A stretch of 64,000 nt of DNA from Lawsonibacter faecis. GTDB taxonomy: Bacteria; Bacillota; Clostridia; Oscillospirales; Oscillospiraceae. How positions within the stretch are numbered: position 1 is the first letter of the stretch; each line of letters opens with the position of its first letter. Below the pieces are notes generated by a model, which saw nothing but the letters and a program-made list of their open reading frames with translations, was not told where the DNA came from and did no database searches. This document shows, in pieces, positions 26,207 to 34,381 of the stretch. The stretch covers positions 53,341-117,340 of the forward strand of contig NZ_JACOPQ010000013.1 in the NCBI RefSeq assembly GCF_014287675.1. Reading direction: 5' to 3'. The translations under genes were made by a program, and so were the position numbers.

Positions 26207-28459
26207 ATGAAGAGAAGGCATTCAAAACGCGCTTTGGCCGCTCTGCTCACGGCCTGTATGGCTGTTTCCCTTGCGGCCTGCACCCCCCCGGAGGAAGCGC
26301 CCTCCCCCACCCCGTCCGCACCGGCCGGAAGCGTCCGGCCCACAGCCGCCGCAGGCGTCTCCGGCGTCTTTGAGGGCTCCGCCCAGGGCTTCGGCGGCGA
26401 GGTGACCGTCACCCTCACCCTGACCGACGGCGCGCTCACCGGCGTGAGTGCGGTGGGCGGGGAGGAAACGCCCGACGTGGGCGGGCGGGCCCTGACGCTG
26501 CTGCCCGATACCATGCTGGCCTCCGGCAGCGTGGCGGTGGACGGCGTGTCCGGCGCCACCGTCACCAGTGACGCCGTCCTCGCCGCGGCGGCCGCCGCCC
26601 TGGCCGAGAGCGGCGCCGTCCTCACAGCCCGGCCCGTCGCCGTGGAGCAGCACATGACCCCCGGCACCTACTACGGCGAGGCCTACGGCAAGTGGAAGGA
26701 GGGCACCATTGAGGGCGAGCGCTTCGGCTCCCCCGCCACCATCCTGCCCACCCGGGTGGCCGTCACGGTGGACGAGACCAGCATCCTCTCCGTAGTGGTG
26801 GAGGACTGCTCCGACACTCCCGGCTTCACCGACCCCTGCATTGAGCGCATTCCCGCCGCCATCGTGGCGCAGCAGTCCGTGGCGGTGGACACCGTCACCG
26901 GCGCCACCCTCACCAGCCAGGCCATTCTCAACGGCGCCGCCGCCGCCCTCACCGAGGCGGGGGCCAATCTGGCGGGCTTCTCGCAGTCCGCCGCAAAGTC
27001 CGCTGCCGCCGAGACCCTGGACGCCGACCTGGTCATTGTGGGCGCGGGGGCCGCGGGCACCATGGCCGCCCTTGAGGCCATGGACGCCGGGCTGAACGTG
27101 GTTATCCTGGAGAAGTGCGGCAAGGTGGGCGGCACCTCTGTGTGCTCCACCGGCTTCGCCGCCGTCCAGAGCGGTCTGCAGAAGGAGGCCGGGAAGGATG
27201 CAAACACCGTGGACGGCACCTTCCAGACCCTGATGGACTTCTGTAAATGGCGGGCCAACGCCCCCCTGGTCTACAAGATTCTGGAGACCAGCGCGGGTGT
27301 GGTGGATAAGCTCCAGGGCCTCTGGGACCAGACCGACGACCCCGGCGTGACCAAGGTCAACGACATCGCCCACGACACCGGCAAGGGCACCCACAAATTC
27401 GACGTGCTCTACGACCAGTTCCTGATTCCCGGCGGCGTGAACCTCCTGCTGGAGACCACCGCCACCGAACTCATCCAGGACGGCGGCGCCGTCGCCGGCG
27501 TAAAGGCCGTAAAGCAGGACGGCACCCAGGTCACCGTCAACGCCAGGGCCACCCTGGTCTGCACCGGCGGCTTCGGCGGCAATGACGAGATGCTCACCGA
27601 GTACTTCGGCCACGACAACTTCTACCTCAACGGCCTGGCCACCAACGTGGGCGACGGCCTCAACATGTGCCTGGCCGCGGGCGCGGTCCTCTCCGACGAG
27701 GTGGAGCCCCACCTGGCCGAGTTCTGCAGCAACAAGAAGGTGGACTTCTACGCCGGGTACATGAAGTTCATGAACCAGGCGGGCTTCCTGGCCCTGGACC
27801 CCTCCGGCCAGCGCTTCGTGAACGAGGAATTCTTCGTCACCCAGGCCCTGTCCTACGGGGCCTCCGCCCTCCGCCGGGCGGGCTACGCCTATCTCATCTT
27901 CACCCAGGAGCAGCTGGACGCCATGACGGAGCGGGGCCTCTGGGGCGTACTCTCGGAGGAGACCATCGACAGCCTGAAGCTCCGCGCCCGCATCATCGTC
28001 CCCTCCTACTACACCTTGAAGGATGAGATGGACGCCGCCCTTGCCGCGGGCGAGGCATGGAAGGCGGACTCCCTGGAGGCCCTGGGTCAGGCCATCGGCT
28101 TCGGCGATCAGGACATCTACCAAAAGTCCATCGAGGACTATCTCAACGTCCTCGCCACCGGGGAGGACCCCCTCTTCGGTAAGCGCTCCGACATGATGCC
28201 CGGCCTGGACAAGGGCCCCTACTACGCCGTCCGGGTCATCTCCGCCATCGACGGCACCTACAACGGCATCCGGGTCAACGAGGATATGCAGGCCCTGGGC
28301 GGGGACTACCAGCCCATCCCCGGCCTGTACGTGGCGGGCCAGGACAGCGGCGGCTACTTCAGCTACCCCTACTATGAAGGCGCGGGCTGGACCCAGGGCT
28401 ACGCCTGGACCTCCGGCGCGGTGGCCGCCCGGCACATCGCCGAGACCCTGGCGGACTGA
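26207..28459 (+). CDS. lipoprotein flavocytochrome-type FAD reductase with two FMN-binding domains
   Basis: 750 residues, exported and lipid-anchored (lipobox VSLAAC, Cys 25). Two FMN_bind domains follow. Each has an ApbE flavin-transferase motif, DGVSGAT (112-118) and DTVTGAT (228-234), whose Thr would carry covalent FMN. From residue 274 an FAD-dependent fumarate-reductase-like domain begins (LVIVGAGAAGTMAALEAMDA), ending ARHIAETLAD. Such proteins reduce fumarate, urocanate or other enoates at the cell surface as electron acceptors. I cannot name the substrate. No haem motifs are present. Expression is probably under the neighbouring MerR. Confidence 0.9.
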   Translation: MKRRHSKRALAALLTACMAVSLAACTPPEEAPSPTPSAPAGSVRPTAAAGVSGVFEGSAQGFGGEVTVTLTLTDGALTGVSAVGGEETPDVGGRALTLLPDTMLASGSVAVDGVSGATVTSDAVLAAAAAALAESGAVLTARPVAVEQHMTPGTYYGEAYGKWKEGTIEGERFGSPATILPTRVAVTVDETSILSVVVEDCSDTPGFTDPCIERIPAAIVAQQSVAVDTVTGATLTSQAILNGAAAALTEAGANLAGFSQSAAKSAAAETLDADLVIVGAGAAGTMAALEAMDAGLNVVILEKCGKVGGTSVCSTGFAAVQSGLQKEAGKDANTVDGTFQTLMDFCKWRANAPLVYKILETSAGVVDKLQGLWDQTDDPGVTKVNDIAHDTGKGTHKFDVLYDQFLIPGGVNLLLETTATELIQDGGAVAGVKAVKQDGTQVTVNARATLVCTGGFGGNDEMLTEYFGHDNFYLNGLATNVGDGLNMCLAAGAVLSDEVEPHLAEFCSNKKVDFYAGYMKFMNQAGFLALDPSGQRFVNEEFFVTQALSYGASALRRAGYAYLIFTQEQLDAMTERGLWGVLSEETIDSLKLRARIIVPSYYTLKDEMDAALAAGEAWKADSLEALGQAIGFGDQDIYQKSIEDYLNVLATGEDPLFGKRSDMMPGLDKGPYYAVRVISAIDGTYNGIRVNEDMQALGGDYQPIPGLYVAGQDSGGYFSYPYYEGAGWTQGYAWTSGAVAARHIAETLAD

Positions 28460-28470
28460 TTTCTTCTGCA

Positions 28471-28505
28471 AAAAGGCGGCCGCCTCCACGTATGGAGGCG
28501 GCCGC
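28471..28505. terminator. GC-rich hairpin after the flavocytochrome gene
   Basis: GCGGCCGCCTCCA pairs with its complement across CGTA. The T-run lies on the minus-strand side; both converging genes could end here. Confidence 0.7.
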
Positions 28506-28510
28506 TGAGC

Positions 28511-28716
28511 TTGTTAAAGAAGCCCCCGGACTTCTTTAACAGTAAGCTGCATGACGGATGGGGCCCGATTTCATGGGAAAAAGTCGCCCCATCCGTCGTG
28601 AGGAGTGTCATTTCTCAGGCGCATGTCCCCAGCAATGACGGATTTTCATTTGACTGCGTCGTCTGCGGACGACGCAGCTCTGCGAGGCTTTCTCCGCAGA
28701 GGATTTTTTGACAGCC
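28511..28716 (+). repeat. dispersed multi-hairpin repeat, copy A
   Basis: About 205 bp of noncoding DNA, strongly similar to the reverse complement of 45701-45909 and in part to 57408-57529. It folds as a chain of hairpins: GTTAAAGAAG/CTTCTTTAAC, CATGACGGATGGGGC with GCCCCATCCGTCGTG, GTCATT/AATGAC, GCGTCGTC/GACGACGC, TCTGCG/CGCAGA. It fills the gap between the flavocytochrome gene and the convergent DUF1848 gene and has no ORF of its own. Confidence 0.85.
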
Positions 28717-28762
28717 TGGGCGGCCGCTTTCTGTCATTTTTCCATATGGCCCGGTCCCTGTA

Positions 28763-29692
28763 TCAGAACCATCCGAGCTGCCGCACCTGCAGGGACCTCA
28801 TCCTCCGCTCGCTGACCGTCTCATCCGCCCGAATCGCGTCGCACAGGACGGGTGAGGCGGGGCTGTACTGCCCGCTCCGCCGGGCCAGCGCCTTGTCGCT
28901 GCGGTTGGCGTAGCAGTAGCGGCAGCCGTTCAGGCAGGTGTCGTAAGCCCCGATGTCGATGCTGGCGGCGCAGCCGCAGGCGCTGCGCTGGCCCTTATCC
29001 GGCTCGGTTCGGAGCGGACAGCCGGCCAGCCGCTCGATGAGCTGCGCATCAATGCAGCTTCCGCGGCCGATGCCGAATTCGCTCAGGTCGATCTCCTCCG
29101 CGCAGGTGACCAGGCGGAAATCCTCTCCCGCCGCCGCCGCAAGCCCCTCCGCCAGGCTCCGCTTCTCCCGGTCGCTGGGTGTACGGGCCCCCAGTTGGCG
29201 CAGGCCGGTGCGGATGGCGGCGTACTCGTCCAAAAAGCTGATGGAGCACCGCTCCGCCGCGCCCCGCAGCCGATCCGCCAGGCGTGAGAACTGCTCCAGG
29301 TGGAATTCCAGAGGATAGTCCCCGCTCAGCAGAATCGGGTCGTACCGCCAGACCACCCGCTCCGGCCCCAGGGCGTCCGAGAGCCGCAGGAAGGTCTCCG
29401 CACGCCGCTCCAGGGGCGGGAGTCTGCGCTCCACATCCGCGCCGTAGGCGTTCAGGGTATACTGAAAGTAGAAGTGCCAGGGCCGGAAGAGGTCCAGGTA
29501 CTCCAGCATGGGCGCGGGATTCTTGGACCAGAACACGATGCAGTCCACCACCGCCGGAGAGAGGCTCACCCGGCTCACCTGCCGGGGATTCATGGGGTTG
29601 CGCACACAGGCGAACCCCTCACTGACCCGCCGTGCCATCCAGTCCGGGTAGCAGGCCGGGATATCCGTCCTTCTGCTGGCACTGATGATCAT
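28763..29692 (-). CDS. DUF1848 protein with C-terminal Cys cluster
   Basis: 309 residues, beginning MIISASRRTDIPACYPDWMA, which is characteristic of DUF1848. The C-terminal part has CGCAASIDIG and CLNGCRYCYANRS, a cluster that could bind an iron-sulfur centre; the family is regarded as radical-SAM-like, with the Cys motif near the C-terminus. Function is unknown. The start overlaps the stop of the LTA-synthase-like gene by 4 nt (ATGA), so the pair is translated together. Confidence 0.82.
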   Translation of the reverse strand: MIISASRRTDIPACYPDWMARRVSEGFACVRNPMNPRQVSRVSLSPAVVDCIVFWSKNPAPMLEYLDLFRPWHFYFQYTLNAYGADVERRLPPLERRAETFLRLSDALGPERVVWRYDPILLSGDYPLEFHLEQFSRLADRLRGAAERCSISFLDEYAAIRTGLRQLGARTPSDREKRSLAEGLAAAAGEDFRLVTCAEEIDLSEFGIGRGSCIDAQLIERLAGCPLRTEPDKGQRSACGCAASIDIGAYDTCLNGCRYCYANRSDKALARRSGQYSPASPVLCDAIRADETVSERRMRSLQVRQLGWF

Positions 29693-31809
29693 GGCTCCAC
29701 CCTCGTCATCTCCCGGGCGATGTAGCCCTCGCCATAGAGAATGTCGTAGACCAGAGTGCGGTAGGTGTCCGCCCTCTCCTCCGCTGCCGTGCCCTCAGGG
29801 GGCGCGTAGTACGGGGTGCCGTCCCCCGCCACAAAGAGCCGCTGGCGGTAGAGCAACATATCCGTGAGAGCGGCATCCACCCAGTGGAAGTAGAGGGGCT
29901 TCTCCACCCCCGCCCAGTCCAGGATGCCGCTGCCCAGCTCCAGGGTGCTCACCGTCCCGGGGATCTCCGGCTCCGCCTCGTAGTTGTTCCAGACCAGAAA
30001 GCGGGTGGTGTGCATCCTCTTCAGCTCCTCCGGGGACCACGCCTTGGTGTCGGCGGTGCTGGAGTAGCCCAGGATGGAGTAGATGGTGCTGTCCGCATCC
30101 ATGGAGAGGCCGGGCAGGTGGTCCCCCCAGAAGACCACCATCACCGGCTCCCCGCAGGTTTCAAAGTAATCCAGCAGGACCCCCAGGGCCTTGTCCGCGC
30201 CGTGGAGTCCATAGAGCAGGGCGTCCACCGAACCCAGCTGCTCCTCGTTGAGCTCATCGCTCTCAAAGCGCAGGCCGGAGGACTCGGGGAATTTCCCCTC
30301 AAAATAGGGCTGGTGGTTCTCCATGGAGAGGCCGAAGAGGAGCAGTGGCTTTTCCCTGTCACGCCCCTCAAACTCAGAGATCAGTATATCCGTGAGGGCC
30401 ATGTCGGAGAGGTAGGGCCCAGCCCGGTCGGCATTCTCGGGGAAGTCGGCCTCAAAGAGGACCTTCTCAAAGCCGATGGCGGGCAGGTTGTCCGCCCGGT
30501 TATAGAGCCGGTCGGTATAGGAGTGGACGAACTCAGTGGCGTACCCCGCCCCGGCAAAGGCCTTGACGATGGAGGGGATGCGCTCATAGGAGGAGCCGTC
30601 CTTCAGCGACGTGAGGTCCTCGTCCTCCCCCACGAAGGCGATGGGCACGCCGGTCATGACCTCCATTTCCACGTTGCCCGTGCCCCCGGCGTAGGTGTTG
30701 GAGAGGAAGTGCCCGGAGGGCCACTCCTCCGCCAGTGCGCGGTAATTGGGGATGGGGTCGTCGATGAAGTCCACGCCGGGGAGTACGGCCTCCGGGTCGC
30801 AGAAGCTCTCCGACATGAGGAGGATGACGTTGGGCCGCACGCCGTCCGCCGCTGTGGGCGCGGACTGCTCCGCCGCGTGCCGGGCCTCCACCAGAATGGC
30901 GTTCATGTTGTTCTCGTTGTAGGCGTCCGGCTCCTGGACGGCACTGTCCAGAATGCCGCTGTAGATGCCCGCCAGCAGTCCCAGGCGGTCGTTGCGCTGG
31001 GCCTGGATCTCGTCCCCCGGCCCGGAGAGGAAGACTGCGGCGGGGGCGAAGTTCGCGCTGCCCAGCAGCACCAGCACCGCCAGCAGGCCGGAGACCGTCC
31101 TGCCGTACCAGCCCCAGCCCTGGGCGCGGGTCCGGTGGCCAAAGAGGGCAATCACCAGCAGGAGGGCGGCCAGCACCCCCACGGACCACCAGGTCCCCTC
31201 CCCCAAGTCCATCCCCGGGCGCATGAAGCCCGCAATGTCCCCCGCGCGGGCGGCCATGGCCAGGTCGCTGACCAGCAGGGGTACGCCGTTGGCCACCTCC
31301 TTGAAATGACTCGCCAGGGAGAGGACGAGCGCGGGCGCGCCCACCAGCAGCGTGGAGAAAAAGAGGCTCCGCGTCAGGGCCAGCAGCAATACGACGAGGG
31401 CCAGCAGCAGCGCATAGGTAAAGGCCGCCGCACCGAAGCACCCGCCCATCCACGCGAACACCTCCGCCGCACTTTGGAGGGTGGCGAGCTGACAGCAGAA
31501 CAGGATGATTGCGGGCCCGAGGAGGAACAGCGGATACCAGACCCAGGACTTGGAGCGCCAAGCCCATTTTTTCCGCGCCTCCTCCGGCCTCTCCTCTTTC
31601 CGGCCCCTTCTCCCCCCGGACGCCGGCGTTTTTTCCTCCTCCGGGAGCATACCGTCGGAAACCGGCTCCTCCTGAGGGGCTTTTGTGGGCAAAGCGGGAG
31701 CGAGCGCGTCCCCTTCCGCTGCGGCGCGCAGCGCCTTCTCCCGGCGGCGGTTTTGCCGCCTCCTGGCCTCCAGCGTCTTCTGTCTGCTCTTCTTACCGGT
31801 CTTGGACAC
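29689..31809 (-). CDS. LTA-synthase-like membrane sulfatase
   Basis: 706 residues. A highly basic, probably cytoplasmic N-terminus of about 85 residues (KTGKKSRQKTLEARRRQNRR) precedes five or so membrane helices (about 90-260). An extracellular alkaline-phosphatase-fold domain begins near PNVILLMSESF. The presumed catalytic Thr lies in NTYAGGTGNVEMEVMTG near residue 375, and VVFWGDHLPG gives the metal-binding Asp/His. LtaS-type enzymes polymerise glycerol-phosphate from phosphatidylglycerol; others add phosphoglycerol to glycans. Which of these applies here is open. The long charged head is unusual for LtaS. Confidence 0.88.
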   Translation of the reverse strand: MSKTGKKSRQKTLEARRRQNRRREKALRAAAEGDALAPALPTKAPQEEPVSDGMLPEEEKTPASGGRRGRKEERPEEARKKWAWRSKSWVWYPLFLLGPAIILFCCQLATLQSAAEVFAWMGGCFGAAAFTYALLLALVVLLLALTRSLFFSTLLVGAPALVLSLASHFKEVANGVPLLVSDLAMAARAGDIAGFMRPGMDLGEGTWWSVGVLAALLLVIALFGHRTRAQGWGWYGRTVSGLLAVLVLLGSANFAPAAVFLSGPGDEIQAQRNDRLGLLAGIYSGILDSAVQEPDAYNENNMNAILVEARHAAEQSAPTAADGVRPNVILLMSESFCDPEAVLPGVDFIDDPIPNYRALAEEWPSGHFLSNTYAGGTGNVEMEVMTGVPIAFVGEDEDLTSLKDGSSYERIPSIVKAFAGAGYATEFVHSYTDRLYNRADNLPAIGFEKVLFEADFPENADRAGPYLSDMALTDILISEFEGRDREKPLLLFGLSMENHQPYFEGKFPESSGLRFESDELNEEQLGSVDALLYGLHGADKALGVLLDYFETCGEPVMVVFWGDHLPGLSMDADSTIYSILGYSSTADTKAWSPEELKRMHTTRFLVWNNYEAEPEIPGTVSTLELGSGILDWAGVEKPLYFHWVDAALTDMLLYRQRLFVAGDGTPYYAPPEGTAAEERADTYRTLVYDILYGEGYIAREMTRVEP

Positions 31810-31907
31810 CGCTTCTCCACCTCCTTCGACGTAAAACGCACGTAGAGTTTATTTTAGGCCCATTTTTCCCCGATGTCAACGTCACTTGCACCCAAAAAAC
31901 CATAAAA

Positions 31908-31938
31908 AAGCCGCCCGGTAATTGACCGGACGGCTTTG
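31908..31938 (-). terminator. terminator of the DUF1700-DUF4097 unit
   Basis: AAGCCG-C-CCGGT pairs with ACCGG-A-CGGCTT; on the minus strand a T6 run follows. Confidence 0.8.
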
Positions 31939-31946
31939 AGTTATTT

Positions 31947-32891
31947 TTAGCCGAAATAGACGGTAATGTCGCCCATATCGTTGTCGATCTCCAGGTAGTG
32001 GGCCCCGCCGCTGCGGCTGACGCTGTGCTTCTGCTCCACGCCGTCGATATAGATATCGCCCATGCTCACGTCCATGTCGTAGCCGTAGTCCCGCCCGGAC
32101 AGGTCGGTGGAGACGTTCACGTCGCCCAGGCTGCTGGAGATTTCGGTCGTGCCGGCGAAACTTCCGCCGATATCCACCAGACCCATGCTGTTCTCGATAT
32201 CAAGGGACTTCTCGGTGGTCAGCCGGGCGGCGGTCAGGTCGCCCAGGGAGAGGTCCAGGGTCAGGTCGCGGGCGGTCACGTCGGAAATCTGGAGGTCCCC
32301 CAGGGAGAGGGTCATATTTCCCTCGACGATTAGCGCGTCGTAGAGATACACATCGCCCAGGTCGGCCAGGACCTCCATCTTATCGGTCTGGAAGCTGGTC
32401 ATGCTGATGTCGCCCAGGGCGGTGGTCACGTCCACCTCCTCCATCCGGGCGTCCCGGGGCAGGTAGACCGTGACGGTGCCGCCGTACTTTGTGCTCAGAT
32501 TGACGCCCACATCGGGCAGCGAGGTGCTCCAGACCTTGAGTCTGCCGTTCTCGTTGGTATAGTGCAGCTCGTAGTTTTTACCGTACCAGGTGAGGTCCAC
32601 GCCGTAATCGTCGGCCACAATGAAGTTCACATCGCCCATGCTCACGTCGATTTCAATCTTATCGAAGGCCGCCAGGTCCCGTTCCCCCGCGGCGCTGCCG
32701 GAGGCGGCCTCTATGGAATCACTGCCGGCGTGGGGGTAAAAACCGGTGAAGCCCACGTTGACGGGATGACCGCCGATATTGACCGTCAGCTCGGTCTGGG
32801 CGCCCATGGCCCAGCCCGCACCCATCAGAATCACGCCCACCAGGAACAGCGGCGCGGCCACGCCCGCCAGAACCTTTGCCAGCTTCTTCAT
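31947..32891 (-). CDS. DUF4097 beta-strand repeat protein
   Basis: 314 residues. One N-terminal hydrophobic segment (about 8-30) works as a signal anchor. The rest is a ladder of short beta repeats with recurring SLGD, SMGD or ALGD words (for example DVSMGDVNFIV, TLSLGDLQISDV, EISSSLGDVNVS), typical of the DUF4097 solenoid. The function is unknown, thought to be adhesin-like or envelope-sensing. Its ATG overlaps the DUF1700 stop by 4 nt. The pair is common in Firmicutes, normally behind a PadR regulator that is missing here. Confidence 0.87.
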   Translation of the reverse strand: MKKLAKVLAGVAAPLFLVGVILMGAGWAMGAQTELTVNIGGHPVNVGFTGFYPHAGSDSIEAASGSAAGERDLAAFDKIEIDVSMGDVNFIVADDYGVDLTWYGKNYELHYTNENGRLKVWSTSLPDVGVNLSTKYGGTVTVYLPRDARMEEVDVTTALGDISMTSFQTDKMEVLADLGDVYLYDALIVEGNMTLSLGDLQISDVTARDLTLDLSLGDLTAARLTTEKSLDIENSMGLVDIGGSFAGTTEISSSLGDVNVSTDLSGRDYGYDMDVSMGDIYIDGVEQKHSVSRSGGAHYLEIDNDMGDITVYFG

Positions 32892-33490
32892 GCCATCACC
32901 TCCCGCTTATTGCCGCCGCCGAATATCATGCGGCAGAATGCCGCCGTGCCCTTGCCGCAGAGCCCGCACAGGGCCACGCCGCCCAGGAAGAGCAGCAGGC
33001 CCAGCGCCGCGATGAAAAGGCCCGCGCCGCCGAAGAACATCAGGGTGGGGATGCCGCCGGAGAAAATGGCGGTGAAGCCGCACCAGATGGAGAAGATGCC
33101 GGCCAGCACGCACCCCAGGCCTGCGGCGGCGATGCTGCCCGCCACAGCGAAGAGGGCCACGATGAGGGAGAACACCACAGCCACAGCCGCAATCAGCAGG
33201 GGCACCCAGATGGGCGAGAGGCAGGCCAGCAGGACAATCTGTCCCGCGGAGCGCCGGCGGCGCGGCCTGGGCTCGTAGACGTACTGCGTCTCGGTGGGCT
33301 TTCTGCCGGCAATCTCGGCGGCCAGCTCCGCGGGGGTGCCCAGCTCGGCGATGATCTCCTGCTCCCGCGCGCTCCCCGCCTCGTCAAAGTACTCCTCGTA
33401 GTACTTCATCACATTGTCCAGCTCCTGCCGGGGCAGGCGGTTGCTTAACCGCGCATAGAGCTCCTGAAGATATTCTTCTCTGTTCATCAT
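32888..33490 (-). CDS. DUF1700 membrane protein
   Basis: 200 residues. The N-terminus MMNREEYLQELYARLSNRLP then RQELDNVMKYYEEYFDEAG is the DUF1700 signature, followed by about four hydrophobic helices. AGGAAGG lies 6 nt before the ATG at 33490; the longer frame from 33529 has no site. The partner is DUF4097. The family is proposed to transmit or modulate envelope signals together with PadR, but no padR gene precedes it in the next 890 bp. Confidence 0.85.
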   Translation of the reverse strand: MMNREEYLQELYARLSNRLPRQELDNVMKYYEEYFDEAGSAREQEIIAELGTPAELAAEIAGRKPTETQYVYEPRPRRRRSAGQIVLLACLSPIWVPLLIAAVAVVFSLIVALFAVAGSIAAAGLGCVLAGIFSIWCGFTAIFSGGIPTLMFFGGAGLFIAALGLLLFLGGVALCGLCGKGTAAFCRMIFGGGNKREVMA

Positions 33491-33529
33491 ATAACGCCTT
33501 CCTGTCTTCTCTTCTGTCGTTGCTGTCAT

Positions 33530-34198
33530 TATACAGGAGGCCGGGTTTCAAAAACAATAGAGGCTTCCTTAAAATCCTCTTAAAATCCCGCGCAGTCAGA
33601 ATAAACGCACGGACATACAGCGGCCGGGCGTATAGATCCGCCCGACCGTCCCTTTCCGCCGCTTGTCGCCGAAAAAGGCCCCGGCGATTTTGACACATCC
33701 ATTGAAGGGCGTGCATTTGTATGTTAATATCGAATATTGGAGTAAGAAAAAATATGCATTGGGCGGCTAAGGCAAGCCCTGGATGATTGTAACCGGGGTT
33801 ATCATGAGATAACATTTGTGGCTTTGGTCCAATACCTCCAGGTAAAAAATCTTCCATTTATTGCAAGCATTTGATGTTTTGAAACAACAATTGATGTTAC
33901 TTCTTTTCTATGGGGAATTTTGTCTGTGGTGTCAGGCATACGTGGCATAATCCTTCTTATCCTTAAACAGCAGAGACAGCCGCCAAGATTATGGGCATTT
34001 GGCATAGTACGCCTTACTTGGTATCAAGAATCAAACAGCAGTCGGCGGGTCTACGCAGCATAGGCAGTCAAAACGGGCTCCCGGCCTTCCCGCAAGGCGA
34101 AGCATACCACTGAAAAACGGTACGCCGCCCGCCCCTTCCGCCTCTCCGCCCCTTCAAATTTCCAAGTGCGGAATATCCTGCACTCCACTAGGTTATGG
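33530..34198. other. AT-richer gene-free stretch
   Basis: About 670 bp with no convincing gene on either strand. Short frames at 33802-34005 and 34051-34296 (minus) lack ribosome sites and resemble no family I know. A TTGACA occurs at 33691, with TTAATA further on, but the spacing is wrong. The base composition is lower in GC than the flanks, so this may be remnant foreign DNA. I see no inverted-repeat ends. Confidence 0.45.
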
Positions 34199-34227
34199 TT
34201 GCAAAATCCGCGATTTTGTTTTATGAT
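34199..34227 (+). promoter_or_regulatory. promoter of the activase gene
   Basis: TTGCAA, 17 bp, TATGAT, giving a leader of about 150 nt that contains the inverted words GGTGAATGA and TCATTCACC. Confidence 0.65.
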
Positions 34228-34381
34228 GTAGGCTACGGGAAAAATGGCCCTTCCTGATATGGAGCGCGGGGGGCGTTTTAACGAATAGAGAATCATGAAC
34301 GGTGAATGACCAGCAGTTCGGCCTCTTTCCCCATTCTACTCATTCACCATTTGCCATTAGCCAATGTTAGGAGTGAAGGCC

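Noticed and set aside
33802..34296. Two minus-strand frames of 67 and 81 codons
   Set aside because: No ribosome site, no domain and rare codons; they lie in the AT-richer gap and seem random.
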